Part shown: one piece after another, positions 24,340-32,542 of the stretch | Position numbering within the stretch: position 1 is the stretch's first letter | Layout of the letters: each line of letters starts with the position of its first letter | DNA from: Chitinophagales bacterium | GTDB lineage: Bacteria; Bacteroidota; Bacteroidia; Chitinophagales; Chitinophagaceae | Assembly: GCA_017303455.1 (NCBI GenBank) | Contig: JAFLBM010000014.1 | Coordinates: forward strand, 62,001 to 126,000 | Reading direction: 5' to 3' | DNA: 64,000 bases | Position numbers and translations under genes: made by a program | The notes under the pieces: model-generated | Told to the model about the DNA's origin: nothing | The model's input: the letters and a program-made list of their open reading frames with translations, nothing else | Database searches by the model: none

Positions 24340-25062
24340 TTACGAACTCATTACCTGTAAATCCTGAAATGTAACAATACCTGATTTATAATTTTCAACG
24401 AAATAGTATCTGCCGGTATCATTTTTTACGCAGCCAGATAATTCTTTTATTAATGGATACTTTGTAGGCTTGGTAGCAGTAGCAATAATAAAATCATAAC
24501 TACTTAATTCTTCACTTTTGCGAGGGTCAATAGTAGAAGGCCAGGGAATATCTAAAACACCATTACTCTTTAAACAAGGCTTTTCTTTACCAATCCTAAA
24601 AAGTTTCTCATCAAATGCTTTATTCAATGAATTATTCCAAAGTGCAACAAGATTTCTTTTAACTTTTGCCCCATTATGTTTTGGGTTTATCAAGATGCCT
24701 AATACACTCCACACATCATCGCCTGCTACGAATTTCTTTTTCATTCCTTCGGCTTCTGATAATTTTTCCGCTTCGTTAATTAGTTGTTTATTACTTTGTA
24801 TTTGGGATAAAAAAGGTACTACGAAAGCTGTACCCGACTTTCGTTTGCAAGCATTTGAAAATACCATTGTATAAATCTGGCTCTTTTCTGAAAACCTGCC
24901 ATACCTGATTGGTATTCTGACCTGAATTTTATTAGTAATTGACAACGAATTTGCTCTCCAATTTTTGCGTATATCATCACCTGGTTTATCCAAATAGTCT
25001 TGCCACAGCAATGAACCAATAATAAGTACACCGCCTTTTAAGTCAATTTCTTTTTTTGTCAT
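24340..25062 (-). CDS. Hypothetical protein
   Basis: A 240-aa soluble protein of unknown family. Visible features are an N-terminal GGVLIIGSLLWQ strand-loop, a central charged helical region, and a C-terminal beta-alpha pattern (YDFIIATATKP). No catalytic motif is recognised. It has its own terminator and sits among the regulators rather than the structural genes, so it may be accessory cargo (for example a defence or host-takeover protein). The GSLLW start recalls gamma-glutamylcyclotransferase-like folds, but the rest does not fit well. Confidence 0.5.
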   Translation of the reverse strand: MTKKEIDLKGGVLIIGSLLWQDYLDKPGDDIRKNWRANSLSITNKIQVRIPIRYGRFSEKSQIYTMVFSNACKRKSGTAFVVPFLSQIQSNKQLINEAEKLSEAEGMKKKFVAGDDVWSVLGILINPKHNGAKVKRNLVALWNNSLNKAFDEKLFRIGKEKPCLKSNGVLDIPWPSTIDPRKSEELSSYDFIIATATKPTKYPLIKELSGCVKNDTGRYYFVENYKSGIVTFQDLQVMSS

Positions 25063-25076
25063 AACTCAAAATTATT

Positions 25077-25286
25077 TTAATATTCCACTGCTTTCCCTGG
25101 CAGTCCCAACCTGTCAAAGATAATTGCTACTTGTTTGGCATTATACAACCTGCCTACCTTTTCACCTATTGCCTCATTATGCCTGACAATCCAGCTTTTC
25201 ATAGTACGATTGGTTATGCCATAAATGTTTGCCAGTTCTGTCAGGCTGTAGGGCTTTACTTCAATTGTGTTTTCTGTAATACTCAT
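25077..25286 (-). CDS. Small helix-turn-helix protein, type B
   Basis: A 69-aa protein, paralogue of the one at 23276. It has YSLTELANIYGITNRTMKSW and a C-terminal AKQVAIIFDRLGLPGK. Probably a DNA-binding regulator or recombination directionality factor. It lies 14 bases before the 240-aa gene and 52 after the ImmA-type regulator. Confidence 0.65.
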   Translation of the reverse strand: MSITENTIEVKPYSLTELANIYGITNRTMKSWIVRHNEAIGEKVGRLYNAKQVAIIFDRLGLPGKAVEY

Positions 25287-25338
25287 CGTGGTTCGTTTTG
25301 TCTGTTAATAAATCCGGGTCAGTAGTTTATTTCCTTTC

Positions 25339-26370
25339 TTAGCCGTAGTAAGCTAAATAATCTTCATGTTCAATAGCAAGTACCGTACACAATTGTATTA
25401 CGCCCAACTTTGTTTTACTCATAAAATCAGCCAGTAGCCTTTGCATCAGTTGCGGATTTTCTTTGGGTACGTCTAATTGTTGCGGTTCCCTTCTTCTTAT
25501 TTTCTGGTCGTTAAACTGTTGCACCAGGTATCTTTTTTGATTCGTGGTAAGCAACCCTAAATCATCAGCCCGGTATAATAATGCAATCATGCTCACTTTC
25601 CATTTGCGTTTCAGTTCGCCTAAGAGCGAAAGGGTAACACCGTCTTTAAAGTCTTTCAGAATATCCTTTGCAGGCATTAAGAACTCAGCAGCAAACAGGT
25701 TGGCTTCATGGCTTATATCCCGGTCATGCGGCACGGTACAAAAGGTGTGCATGATTAAATGCCCCAATTCAAAAGCCAGTGAAAACCGCTGCCTGTCACC
25801 CAGCAGGTTTTTGTTGAGGAAGATGATAGGGTAATTATCATCTGTAAGCATACTGCGGCTGTCCACCCTGTCTGTTCCAAAATCAAAACTGCTGATGATG
25901 ATTCCTTTTTCTTCCAATATTTTACTAAGGTTCTCAACGGCACCGGCAGGTATATTCCATTTCTTTCTTACCAGAGCCGCTATTTTCTCCGGGGTATTGG
26001 TTTCATCCACTTTATACAAAGGCAGTTCAGGAACTAATTGCTCCATAGCACGGGTTACCGTTTGCACATGGCGGCGGATGATGTTCATTTGTGCTTCAAT
26101 GGGTGTTATAAGTTTGGCGGGTACATTTTTCCGCTTGCGGTAGCTCAGGTTCACCGGCATAATCTCGCCTTTTTGCAAAAAGAAATGCGGGGGATAGTTG
26201 GTGGCTTCTGAAAGTGCTGCCAATACTTCCTCATCAACAGCAGTATCGCCATGCTCCAGCCTGGAGATATTGGCCTTGTAACTGTTCAGCTTCTCAGCCA
26301 GCACCGATTGGCTGAAGCCTCTGGCTTCCCTGGCTAATAAAATCATGTTTGGATTAATCGTCTGTATCAT
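25339..26370 (-). CDS. XRE regulator with ImmA/IrrE-type domain (altered zinc motif)
   Basis: About 343 aa from ATG 26370. An N-terminal XRE helix-turn-helix (ARGFSQSVLAEKL through the ANISRLEHG recognition region) is fused to an ImmA/IrrE peptidase domain. In this family the zinc motif is HExxH; here the DNA gives FELGH, so the first ligand is replaced by phenylalanine and proteolysis is doubtful. The later SHEANLFAAEFLMP block, normally carrying the third ligand region, is intact. It probably represses or senses conditions for the element, like phage-type ImmA repressors. A longer start at 26400 is possible. Confidence 0.82.
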   Translation of the reverse strand: MIQTINPNMILLAREARGFSQSVLAEKLNSYKANISRLEHGDTAVDEEVLAALSEATNYPPHFFLQKGEIMPVNLSYRKRKNVPAKLITPIEAQMNIIRRHVQTVTRAMEQLVPELPLYKVDETNTPEKIAALVRKKWNIPAGAVENLSKILEEKGIIISSFDFGTDRVDSRSMLTDDNYPIIFLNKNLLGDRQRFSLAFELGHLIMHTFCTVPHDRDISHEANLFAAEFLMPAKDILKDFKDGVTLSLLGELKRKWKVSMIALLYRADDLGLLTTNQKRYLVQQFNDQKIRRREPQQLDVPKENPQLMQRLLADFMSKTKLGVIQLCTVLAIEHEDYLAYYG

Positions 26371-26573
26371 AGTTCCTTTCTTTTGTTGGGCGACAAACAT
26401 AAAAATAAATTCTGCATTTTTTTAAAATAAATCTCAAAATGTGAATAAGTTTAGCTAAAAATAGTAGTCTTACGATTGAGAAATAATTAAGGAGCGATTG
26501 AGGATTATTTAGGGATGGATTAAGACTGCTTACGGAGGTGTTGTATTAAATTAAGCCATATTTTCGTGTGTAA
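26371..26573. promoter_or_regulatory. Divergent intergenic region between element core and island
   Basis: About 200 AT-rich bases between the leftward ImmA-type regulator and the rightward AraC gene. Both promoters should lie here. A repeated GATT-rich stretch (ACGATTGAG, GCGATTGAGGATT, GGATGGATTAAG) is visible at about 26471-26525. No strong hairpin seen. Confidence 0.4.
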
Positions 26574-27401
26574 ATGCGATATATAGGGAATCAAAATCAA
26601 ATACTGTTTATTGGGTCCATTGTACCCGAAAGGGCTTATATGTTTAGGGAAGAATTAAAGACCAGCCTCAGCGTAATCTGGAATACAAAGAAAAATGCAG
26701 ATTTTGTTATAGATAATCAAAAGATAAGCCTGGGCAAAAATTGTATCTTATTCCTTACCGAATTTCATAAGGTAAAAGAATACAACTTTGATGAACTAAA
26801 CATTATACAATTTAACCGGGATTTTTATTGTATTGAACAAAACGATAACGACTTAGGTTGTAAAGGTCTTCTGTTTTTTGGAGCATCCTCTATACCCAAA
26901 ATCATCATACCGCAAAAGAAAATTGAACATTTTTCTATGCTATGGCAAATACTGATGATGGAAATGGAAGAAAATGACAGTTACAAAATGGAAATGCTTG
27001 GCGCCCTTTTAAAAAGGTTTCTTATTCTGTGTGCACGGATTTACCGGCAAAAAAATTTCAATATAAGACAAGATGATGCAGGTATAGCTATAATCAGGGA
27101 ATATAGCTATCTTGTTGAGCAACATTATAAAAAGTACACAAAGGTTTCTGATTACGCCAGGCTGTTGTTTAAATCCCCTAAAACCATCTCAAACATTTTT
27201 GCAAAATATATTGATAAAACGCCACTTCAGATAATTAATGACAGAAGGCTTATTGAAGCAAAAAGGCAATTGCTTTATACAGATGAGCCTGTAAGCACTA
27301 TTGCAGACGACCTTGGGTTTACCGATATACAGGCGTTTAGTAATTTCTTTAAGAAAAGCACAAAACAAAGCCCACTCAAATTCCGCTCCAAACGCAAATG
27401 A
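26574..27401 (+). CDS. AraC-family transcriptional regulator
   Basis: A 275-aa protein. The N-terminal domain (about 1-150) is a cupin-like effector region without recognised ligand residues. The C-terminal domain holds the two AraC helix-turn-helices, the second with VSTIADDLGFTDIQAFSNFF, ending KKSTKQSPLKFRS. It is the first gene of the rightward block, immediately before the methionine sulfoxide reductase genes. It is the natural candidate to bind the AATTTACAAAT elements found ahead of the island's transcription units. The trigger (for example oxidised sulfur or hypochlorite) is unknown. Confidence 0.9.
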   Translation: MRYIGNQNQILFIGSIVPERAYMFREELKTSLSVIWNTKKNADFVIDNQKISLGKNCILFLTEFHKVKEYNFDELNIIQFNRDFYCIEQNDNDLGCKGLLFFGASSIPKIIIPQKKIEHFSMLWQILMMEMEENDSYKMEMLGALLKRFLILCARIYRQKNFNIRQDDAGIAIIREYSYLVEQHYKKYTKVSDYARLLFKSPKTISNIFAKYIDKTPLQIINDRRLIEAKRQLLYTDEPVSTIADDLGFTDIQAFSNFFKKSTKQSPLKFRSKRK

Positions 27402-27461
27402 GTTTCTGCTGCCTTGTAAAATTAAGTGAGCCTTCAATTAAGTAGTGTTTACCCGGCGTCA

Positions 27462-27526
27462 GGAATAATTTACAAATAACCGTGACCTATGTGCTATCAT
27501 TCCGTAGCTGCTGTAAAATATCTTTG
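27462..27526 (+). promoter_or_regulatory. Upstream element copy 1 and -7 box before msrB
   Basis: AATTTACAAAT at 27467-27477 lies 41 bases before TATCTTTG (27519-27526), a good Bacteroidota -7 box, and that box is 20 bases before the msrB ATG. The 17 bases GGAATAATTTACAAATA are identical to copy 2 just after the gene. Confidence 0.65.
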
Positions 27527-27546
27527 CAAACAAAAAAGGAGATATT

Positions 27547-28002
27547 ATGCTTAACTGGAATGATGTACTCAACTTTAGCTCTAAAGCTAACCCTGTACCA
27601 GATAAAAGGGTGGAAAAAACAGAAGAAGAATGGAAGGAACTTCTAACCCCAGGGCAATTCCGTATTACCCGTAAACACGGCACAGAACCCAGCTTTTCAG
27701 GAGAGTATTGCGAAAGTCACTCCCCCGGAAAGTATCACTGTGTATGTTGCGATACCCTGCTGTTTGATAGTGGTGAAAAGTTTGATTCGGGTACCGGCTG
27801 GCCCAGCTTTACACAGCCTGCAAAAGAAAATGCTATTAAATACATCAAAGATAAATCATGGGGCATGACACGGATTGAAGTGCAGTGTAATGTATGTGAT
27901 TCACATCTTGGGCATGTGTTTCCTGATGGCCCTGCGCCAAGTGGCCTGCGGTATTGTATTAACTCACTCTCTTTAGATAAGGAAGTTACCGGTAAGGAAT
28001 AA
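27547..28002 (+). CDS. msrB: Peptide-methionine (R)-S-oxide reductase MsrB (copy 1)
   Basis: A 151-aa cytoplasmic MsrB that reduces methionine R-sulfoxide in proteins. Zinc ligands are C65/C68 and C114/C117, and the catalytic cysteine is C137 in RYCINSLSL. The core SGTGWPSF and HLGHVF are intact. No signal peptide. It is a close paralogue of the MsrB at 45179, sharing the same N-terminal PDKRVEKTEEEWKELL block and cysteine positions. It stands as its own unit between two copies of the AATTTACAAAT element and opens the Msr array. Confidence 0.96.
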   Translation: MLNWNDVLNFSSKANPVPDKRVEKTEEEWKELLTPGQFRITRKHGTEPSFSGEYCESHSPGKYHCVCCDTLLFDSGEKFDSGTGWPSFTQPAKENAIKYIKDKSWGMTRIEVQCNVCDSHLGHVFPDGPAPSGLRYCINSLSLDKEVTGKE

Positions 28003-28060
28003 TTTACAAATAGTAGTGTGCTATGAATTACCCGTTGAGCACTACGGTAAACGAACTTTA
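27994..28060 (+). promoter_or_regulatory. Upstream element copy 2 before the MsrA-like genes
   Basis: AATTTACAAAT at 28001-28011 starts on the last bases of the msrB gene. Exactly 41 bases later comes GAACTTTA, a degraded version of the -7 box. Flanking sequence (GTGCTAT...CCGT) also matches copy 1, so this is a duplicated promoter, possibly weakened. Confidence 0.5.
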
Positions 28061-28082
28061 CACAATAAAAAAAATTGAATAA

Positions 28083-28508
28083 TTGAAAACGGAGTTTGCA
28101 ACTTTTGGCAAAGGGTGTTACAGTGAGGTTAAAGAATACTTTATTCAAATTCCAGGTGTTATTAAAGTAATAACTGGTTTTGCCGGGGGCATTTGGATTA
28201 ATCCGGATTATGATGATGTCTGCAGTGGAAGGTCCGGGCATGCAGAGGTGGTAAACGTAGAGTTTGACCCGGAGGTTATATCTTTTGCAACGTTGGTAGA
28301 TATGTTTTTAAGAGAGTATGGTACTACAGATAGCAGCAATAACTGGAATCCAAAATCACCAACCCGGTCAATTATTTTATTCAGAAACGAACAACAAGAA
28401 CTGGTGGTAAGAAATAAGGTTAAAGAAAAAATGGAACAGGCAGGTATTGATATTACTACAGAGGTCACTGCATTAGATACCTTTTACAAAGCAGAAGATT
28501 ATCATTAG
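28083..28508 (+). CDS. Degenerate, truncated MsrA-like protein
   Basis: A 141-aa MsrA homologue, TTG start. The catalytic motif GCFW is GCYS here: Cys12 stays but Phe and Trp of the substrate pocket are lost. GHAEVV, with the catalytic glutamate, is present. The C terminus stops at AEDYH, just before the conserved QDYY block and the recycling-cysteine region. With the gene at 28551 it shares an unusual GTT...NPKS-(x)RSIIL segment in place of the common HDPT...QYRS. It may be a decaying duplicate, or a binding or regulatory protein; there is no frameshift. No biochemical activity can be claimed. Confidence 0.8.
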   Translation: MKTEFATFGKGCYSEVKEYFIQIPGVIKVITGFAGGIWINPDYDDVCSGRSGHAEVVNVEFDPEVISFATLVDMFLREYGTTDSSNNWNPKSPTRSIILFRNEQQELVVRNKVKEKMEQAGIDITTEVTALDTFYKAEDYH

Positions 28509-28550
28509 TGCTATTGACAGTGGCCCGTTAATTAAAAAACAAAAAAAGAA

Positions 28551-29009
28551 ATGAATACACAATTAGCAACATTTGGTGGAGGATGTTTCTGGGGAGTTGA
28601 AAATTATTTTCAAGCTATCCCCGGGGTGATAGATGCTGTGTCTGGTTATGCAGGCGGCACATCTGTAAATCCTACTTACCATGATGTATGCGGAGGAAAA
28701 ACCGGGCATGCAGAAGTGGTGAATGTAGAGTTTAATGCAGAGAAAATTTCATATAGAGAACTGGTAGAGCTTTTCTTAAAAAAATATGGGACAACTGGAA
28801 ATGACAATAAAATCTATCCCAAATCCCAGTACCGCTCAATTATTTTATATAGAAACGATGAACAGTATGATGCAGTGAAAGATGTTTACAGCAAAATAAA
28901 AGAACAAAAAAACAAAACAATTACAACTGAGGTTGAACCTTTAGAAACATTTTATAAAGCAGAAGAATACCATCAGGATTATTACGGTAACTGCAGAGTA
29001 CAAGAATAA
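28551..29009 (+). CDS. Divergent MsrA (methionine-S-sulfoxide reductase)
   Basis: A 152-aa MsrA homologue. GCFWG gives catalytic Cys12 with the normal Phe-Trp pocket. GHAEVV and YHQDYY are intact, but the middle differs from canonical MsrA: after LFLKKYGTT it reads NDNKIYPKSQYRS instead of HDPT..GADAGTQYRS. It is shorter at the C terminus and has one extra cysteine (NCRV) that could resolve the sulfenic acid. Probably active on methionine S-sulfoxide but perhaps with changed specificity. Tandem neighbour of the degenerate copy and of the canonical msrA at 29022. Confidence 0.88.
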   Translation: MNTQLATFGGGCFWGVENYFQAIPGVIDAVSGYAGGTSVNPTYHDVCGGKTGHAEVVNVEFNAEKISYRELVELFLKKYGTTGNDNKIYPKSQYRSIILYRNDEQYDAVKDVYSKIKEQKNKTITTEVEPLETFYKAEEYHQDYYGNCRVQE

Positions 29010-29021
29010 AAATTTAAAACA

Positions 29022-29564
29022 ATGAAAAATATTGAAATGGCTACATTTGGCGGCGGGTGTTTTTGGTGCGTTGAAGCTGTTTTACAGCGTTTGGAAGGCG
29101 TAGAGAAAGTAGTTTCTGGCTATTCCGGCGGCAGTATGCCTAATCCCGATTATCGCTCAGTATGCAATGGCAATACTGGCCATGCAGAAGTAGTACAGGT
29201 AAGTTTTGATAAGGACGTAATCAGTTACGAAGACCTGGTTATAGTTTTTATGAGCAGCCACGACCCCACATCCTTAAACAAACAAGGTGCTGATGCAGGT
29301 ACACAATACCGTTCGGTTATTTATTACCACAACGATGAGCAAAAGCAAATTGCGGAAGCTGTAATAGACGGGTTTCAAACTCATCTTAATAAGAAAGTAG
29401 TAACGGAACTTAGCCCGTTAGATACTTTTTATGCGGCGGAAATGTATCACCAGGATTATTATAACCGAAACCCTTATACCGGGTATTGTTATGCGGTTAT
29501 TAACCCTAAAGTAGCCAAATTAAAAAAGATGTTTCCGGAAAAATTAAAAGAACATGCACATTAA
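29022..29564 (+). CDS. msrA: Peptide-methionine (S)-S-oxide reductase MsrA, canonical
   Basis: A 180-aa MsrA with every family hallmark: GCFWC (Cys13 with Cys16), GHAEVV, HDPTSLNKQGADAGTQYRS, MYHQDYY and a C-terminal cysteine (GYCYAV) for resolution. It reduces methionine S-sulfoxide in the cytoplasm and is recycled by thioredoxin. It lies 12 bases after the divergent msrA and overlaps the start of a thioredoxin-like lipoprotein gene, so these are one operon. Confidence 0.96.
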   Translation: MKNIEMATFGGGCFWCVEAVLQRLEGVEKVVSGYSGGSMPNPDYRSVCNGNTGHAEVVQVSFDKDVISYEDLVIVFMSSHDPTSLNKQGADAGTQYRSVIYYHNDEQKQIAEAVIDGFQTHLNKKVVTELSPLDTFYAAEMYHQDYYNRNPYTGYCYAVINPKVAKLKKMFPEKLKEHAH

Positions 29565-30156
29565 GCATAAAAAAATCTTTGCTGTGTTGCTTGCTCTTAG
29601 CTTTTTTGTTACTGAAGCATGTACACAAAAACAAAAAAAAATAAAAGGAGATACAATGACATCTACAAAAAATACTTACGGAATTGGTGGCGCCAAAGCG
29701 CCTGAATGGAATGTACCATTATGGGTAAATGGAGAAGGTGAAAAAATTAACCCCATAAAACTTTCAGATTATGACGGAAAGTTTAAAGTGGTGTATTGCT
29801 TTCAAAGCTGGTGCCCCGGCTGCCATAGCGTTGGTCTGCCATCGCTGCAACAAATGGTAAAAGCGCTTGAAGGAAATGACAAAATTGTATTCCTTGCTGT
29901 GCAAACTGTGTTTGAAGGCAAGGAGGCTAACACTTTTGAAAAAATGCTGGAAGTGCAGAAGAAATACAATCTGCATATCCCGTTCGGCCAGGATAATGGC
30001 GATGCAAGTACCCGTAACATTTCCAACATCATGTATAACTACCGTACAGGCGGTACGCCATGGTTCATTTTTATTGATGAGGAAAACAATGTGGTGTTTA
30101 ATGATTTTCATTTAAACACTGAAAAGGCAATTGAGTATTTACAAACTATTAAATAA
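29554..30156 (+). CDS. TlpA-type thioredoxin-like lipoprotein
   Basis: A 200-aa lipoprotein (lipobox ...EAC with Cys23) with a thioredoxin fold of TlpA/ResA type. The active site is W-C87-PG-C90, followed by the cis-proline segment GGTPWF. It is placed between cytoplasmic msrA and the periplasmic MsrB-MsrA fusion and probably feeds electrons to the latter in the periplasm. It overlaps the msrA end by 11 bases. No TM relay protein (DsbD/CcdA) is encoded near. Confidence 0.88.
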   Translation: MHIKHKKIFAVLLALSFFVTEACTQKQKKIKGDTMTSTKNTYGIGGAKAPEWNVPLWVNGEGEKINPIKLSDYDGKFKVVYCFQSWCPGCHSVGLPSLQQMVKALEGNDKIVFLAVQTVFEGKEANTFEKMLEVQKKYNLHIPFGQDNGDASTRNISNIMYNYRTGGTPWFIFIDEENNVVFNDFHLNTEKAIEYLQTIK

Positions 30157-30163
30157 ATTAATT

Positions 30164-31243
30164 GTGAAAAGAATAATATTGAAAAACCAGGTAGTTGCCG
30201 TTGTGCTGCTTGCCAGCACATTGGCCTCCTGTGGTCAAAACAATGCACAGCAACAAAGTAAGGCAGAAGAAGTAAAAAATATTTTCAGCTTTGCTAAAAC
30301 AGATTCAGAATGGAAGAAGCAACTTTCGCCAGAGCAATATTATGTATTGAGGCAAAAAGGCACCGAGAGGCCATTTACGGGTAAGCTCCTTTTAAATAAA
30401 GAAAAGGGAGTGTATAAATGTGCCGCTTGTGGTAATGAACTTTTTACAGACGATATGAAGTTTAATAGCGAGTGTGGCTGGCCCAGTTTTGACAAAGAAA
30501 TTGCCGGAGGTAAAATAATAAAGAAAGATGACAACAGCCTGGGTATGCATCGTACAGAGATAATGTGTGCAAAATGCGGCGGTCATTTGGGGCATTTGTT
30601 TGATGATGGCCCTACTGCCACGGGTCAGCGATACTGTGTTAATTCCCTCTCTCTTGAATTTGCACCGGTAAATAAAGCTGCCGGAACAGCAGCAGAAAAA
30701 GTGTCAAACATTGATACTGTCACCTTAGGAGGCGGTTGTTTTTGGTGTACAGAAGCTGTTTATGAAGAATTGAAAGGTGTTATTTCCGTTGAAAGCGGGT
30801 ATAGCGGTGGCAAGGTTTCTAACCCATCCTATCATGATGTAAGCAGTGGAGAAACTGGCCATGCTGAAGTGGCTCAAATTGTTTATGACAATACAAAAGT
30901 ATCATTAGAAGAAATACTGAAAGTTTTTTTTGCAACGCATAACCCTACTACTTTAAACAGGCAGGGAGCTGATGCAGGTACGCAATACAGAAGTGTTATT
31001 TTTTACCGTACACCAGAACAAAAAAAGGCGGCTGATGATATAGTATCTGCCCTGAACAAAGAAGTGTATGATGGCAAAATAGTTACAGTCGTAGAACCAT
31101 TTGTTGCTTTCTATAAGGCCGAAGACTATCACCAGGACTATTATGCAAATAACAAAAACCAGGCTTATTGCCAGATGGTGATACAACCCAAGCTGGAAAA
31201 ATTTGAAAAAGTGTTTAAAGATAAACTGAAAAAACACCAGTAA
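30164..31243 (+). CDS. msrAB: Periplasmic MsrB-MsrA fusion lipoprotein
   Basis: About 359 aa. I place the start at GTG 30164, which directly begins a lipoprotein signal ending STLASC. The first domain is MsrB with zinc pairs (CAAC and CAKC) and catalytic RYCVNSLSL. The second is MsrA with GCFWC, GHAEVA, HNPTTLNRQGADAGTQYRS and YHQDYY. It repairs both sulfoxide epimers outside the cytoplasm, like PilB-type fusions of pathogens, but with the order B then A and without the N-terminal thioredoxin domain. That role is probably played by the thioredoxin-like lipoprotein just upstream. Confidence 0.94.
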   Translation: MKRIILKNQVVAVVLLASTLASCGQNNAQQQSKAEEVKNIFSFAKTDSEWKKQLSPEQYYVLRQKGTERPFTGKLLLNKEKGVYKCAACGNELFTDDMKFNSECGWPSFDKEIAGGKIIKKDDNSLGMHRTEIMCAKCGGHLGHLFDDGPTATGQRYCVNSLSLEFAPVNKAAGTAAEKVSNIDTVTLGGGCFWCTEAVYEELKGVISVESGYSGGKVSNPSYHDVSSGETGHAEVAQIVYDNTKVSLEEILKVFFATHNPTTLNRQGADAGTQYRSVIFYRTPEQKKAADDIVSALNKEVYDGKIVTVVEPFVAFYKAEDYHQDYYANNKNQAYCQMVIQPKLEKFEKVFKDKLKKHQ

Positions 31244-31283
31244 GGGCTTTAATAAAAAACTTAAAAAAGAAAGGAATAAATAA

Positions 31284-32156
31284 ATGAAAAAGATAAATGA
31301 AGCTGAAGCAAAAGCAATGATTAGTTTGCTTGATGACCCAAGTGAAGCTATATATGAACAAGTGAAAGATAATTTGAAAAAAGCAGGTGCCGAAATTATG
31401 CCCCTGCTGCAAACAGCATACGATGAAAGTAACAATGACCTGCAGAAACATCGCCTTAAGGCTCTTATCAATAGCGTAAGGTTAAGAAAACTCAAAAAGG
31501 AAATAGATGGCTGGAAAAACTTGAAATCAGATGACCTGCTTGAGGGTATTTTAATAATAGCCAGGTATGCTTACCCAGGCCTGGATGTTGATGCTGTAAA
31601 ACATTTTATCAGCAAGATGGAAAAAGAGGTGGCAGAAATGATAAAAAACAAATCCGGCGCCGAAGCAGTGGAAGCTATGAATGAAGTGATTTTGCATAAG
31701 TATGGCTTTTCGGGAAATACAGAAGACTATTCCGGGGTGCAAAACTCTTATATCAATAAGGTGATTGAAAATAAAATGGGCAACCCTATTATGTTGTGTG
31801 TTTTATATTTATTAGTGGCAAGGCGCCTCAATATTCCTTTAATAGGCATTAACTCGCCAAGGCATTTTGTGCTGGCGTTTATTAATGATAAGGAAGATGT
31901 TGCTGATATTACCGGCAACGAAATGGATAAAATTGGCTTTTTTGTTGACCCCTTTCACCAGGGTACCACCTATAGTGAAGCTGATTTTATAAAAATGCTG
32001 AAATCTGTGGAGTTCTATGACATTTATAAGAAAGCATTGCCTGCTTCAAACATCACCATAATAAAACGGGTATTAAATAATGTCATCTACGCAATTCACC
32101 AGGAAGGAAAAGAAAACAGGGCAAAAAACCTGTTGAGGATTGCAGAATCATTGTAA
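31284..32156 (+). CDS. SirB1/transglutaminase-like-2 family protein
   Basis: A 290-aa protein of the Transglut_core2 (SirB1) family. The core is MGNPIMLCVLYL with a conserved Cys, then NSPRHFVLAF, and FVDPFHQG. The first 85 residues are helical, as usual. The biochemical role of the family is not well established; it is not a classical transglutaminase. It is in line with the Msr genes (40-base gap). Confidence 0.8.
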   Translation: MKKINEAEAKAMISLLDDPSEAIYEQVKDNLKKAGAEIMPLLQTAYDESNNDLQKHRLKALINSVRLRKLKKEIDGWKNLKSDDLLEGILIIARYAYPGLDVDAVKHFISKMEKEVAEMIKNKSGAEAVEAMNEVILHKYGFSGNTEDYSGVQNSYINKVIENKMGNPIMLCVLYLLVARRLNIPLIGINSPRHFVLAFINDKEDVADITGNEMDKIGFFVDPFHQGTTYSEADFIKMLKSVEFYDIYKKALPASNITIIKRVLNNVIYAIHQEGKENRAKNLLRIAESL

Positions 32157-32251
32157 CTATTTCAAGTAATGTTAATAGAGAAGCAGGTTAAAATAAATGC
32201 AAATTGCTGTTTAAAATATTGTATAATGAATTTTAGAAAAGGAGAAATAAA

Positions 32252-32542
32252 ATGTTCCGCATTAATGAAAAAGAAAAAAAGTTTGAATGGACACAGGATG
32301 GTGTAACATCCTTTGTAAGTTATTACATTAAAAACAACAAATATGTACTCTGGCATAGTGAGGTGCCGATGAGTGAAAGAGGGAAGGGAATCGGCAGGAA
32401 CTTAGTTACAAACACATTTAAATACCTGCAGGATAATAACCTGAAAGCAGGAATTTCGTGCAGCTATATTAATATGGTTGCAATGAGAAACCCTGAGTAC
32501 AGGTCAATATTTATTCAGGAGGAAGAAAAAAATGAAGCTTAA
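32252..32542 (+). CDS. Small GNAT-type acetyltransferase (COG2388-like)
   Basis: A 96-aa protein with the GNAT acetyl-CoA loop as SERGKGIGRNLV, in the short COG2388 form found next to SelO in several bacteria. Target unknown. It overlaps the start of selO by 11 bases, so the two are coupled. The preceding gap of 95 bases is the largest in this part but shows no copy of the shared upstream element. Confidence 0.82.
   Translation: MFRINEKEKKFEWTQDGVTSFVSYYIKNNKYVLWHSEVPMSERGKGIGRNLVTNTFKYLQDNNLKAGISCSYINMVAMRNPEYRSIFIQEEEKNEA

Noticed and set aside
3753..26400. The leftward block as a conjugative transposon
   Set aside because: No relaxase, TraG/VirD4 coupling protein or type IV secretion genes are seen; wall enzymes alone do not show conjugation.
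30134..30150. TATTTACAAACTATT before the msrB-msrA fusion as a further copy of the upstream element
   Set aside because: It lies inside the upstream coding region, differs at key bases and has no TAnnTTTG box at 40 bases.
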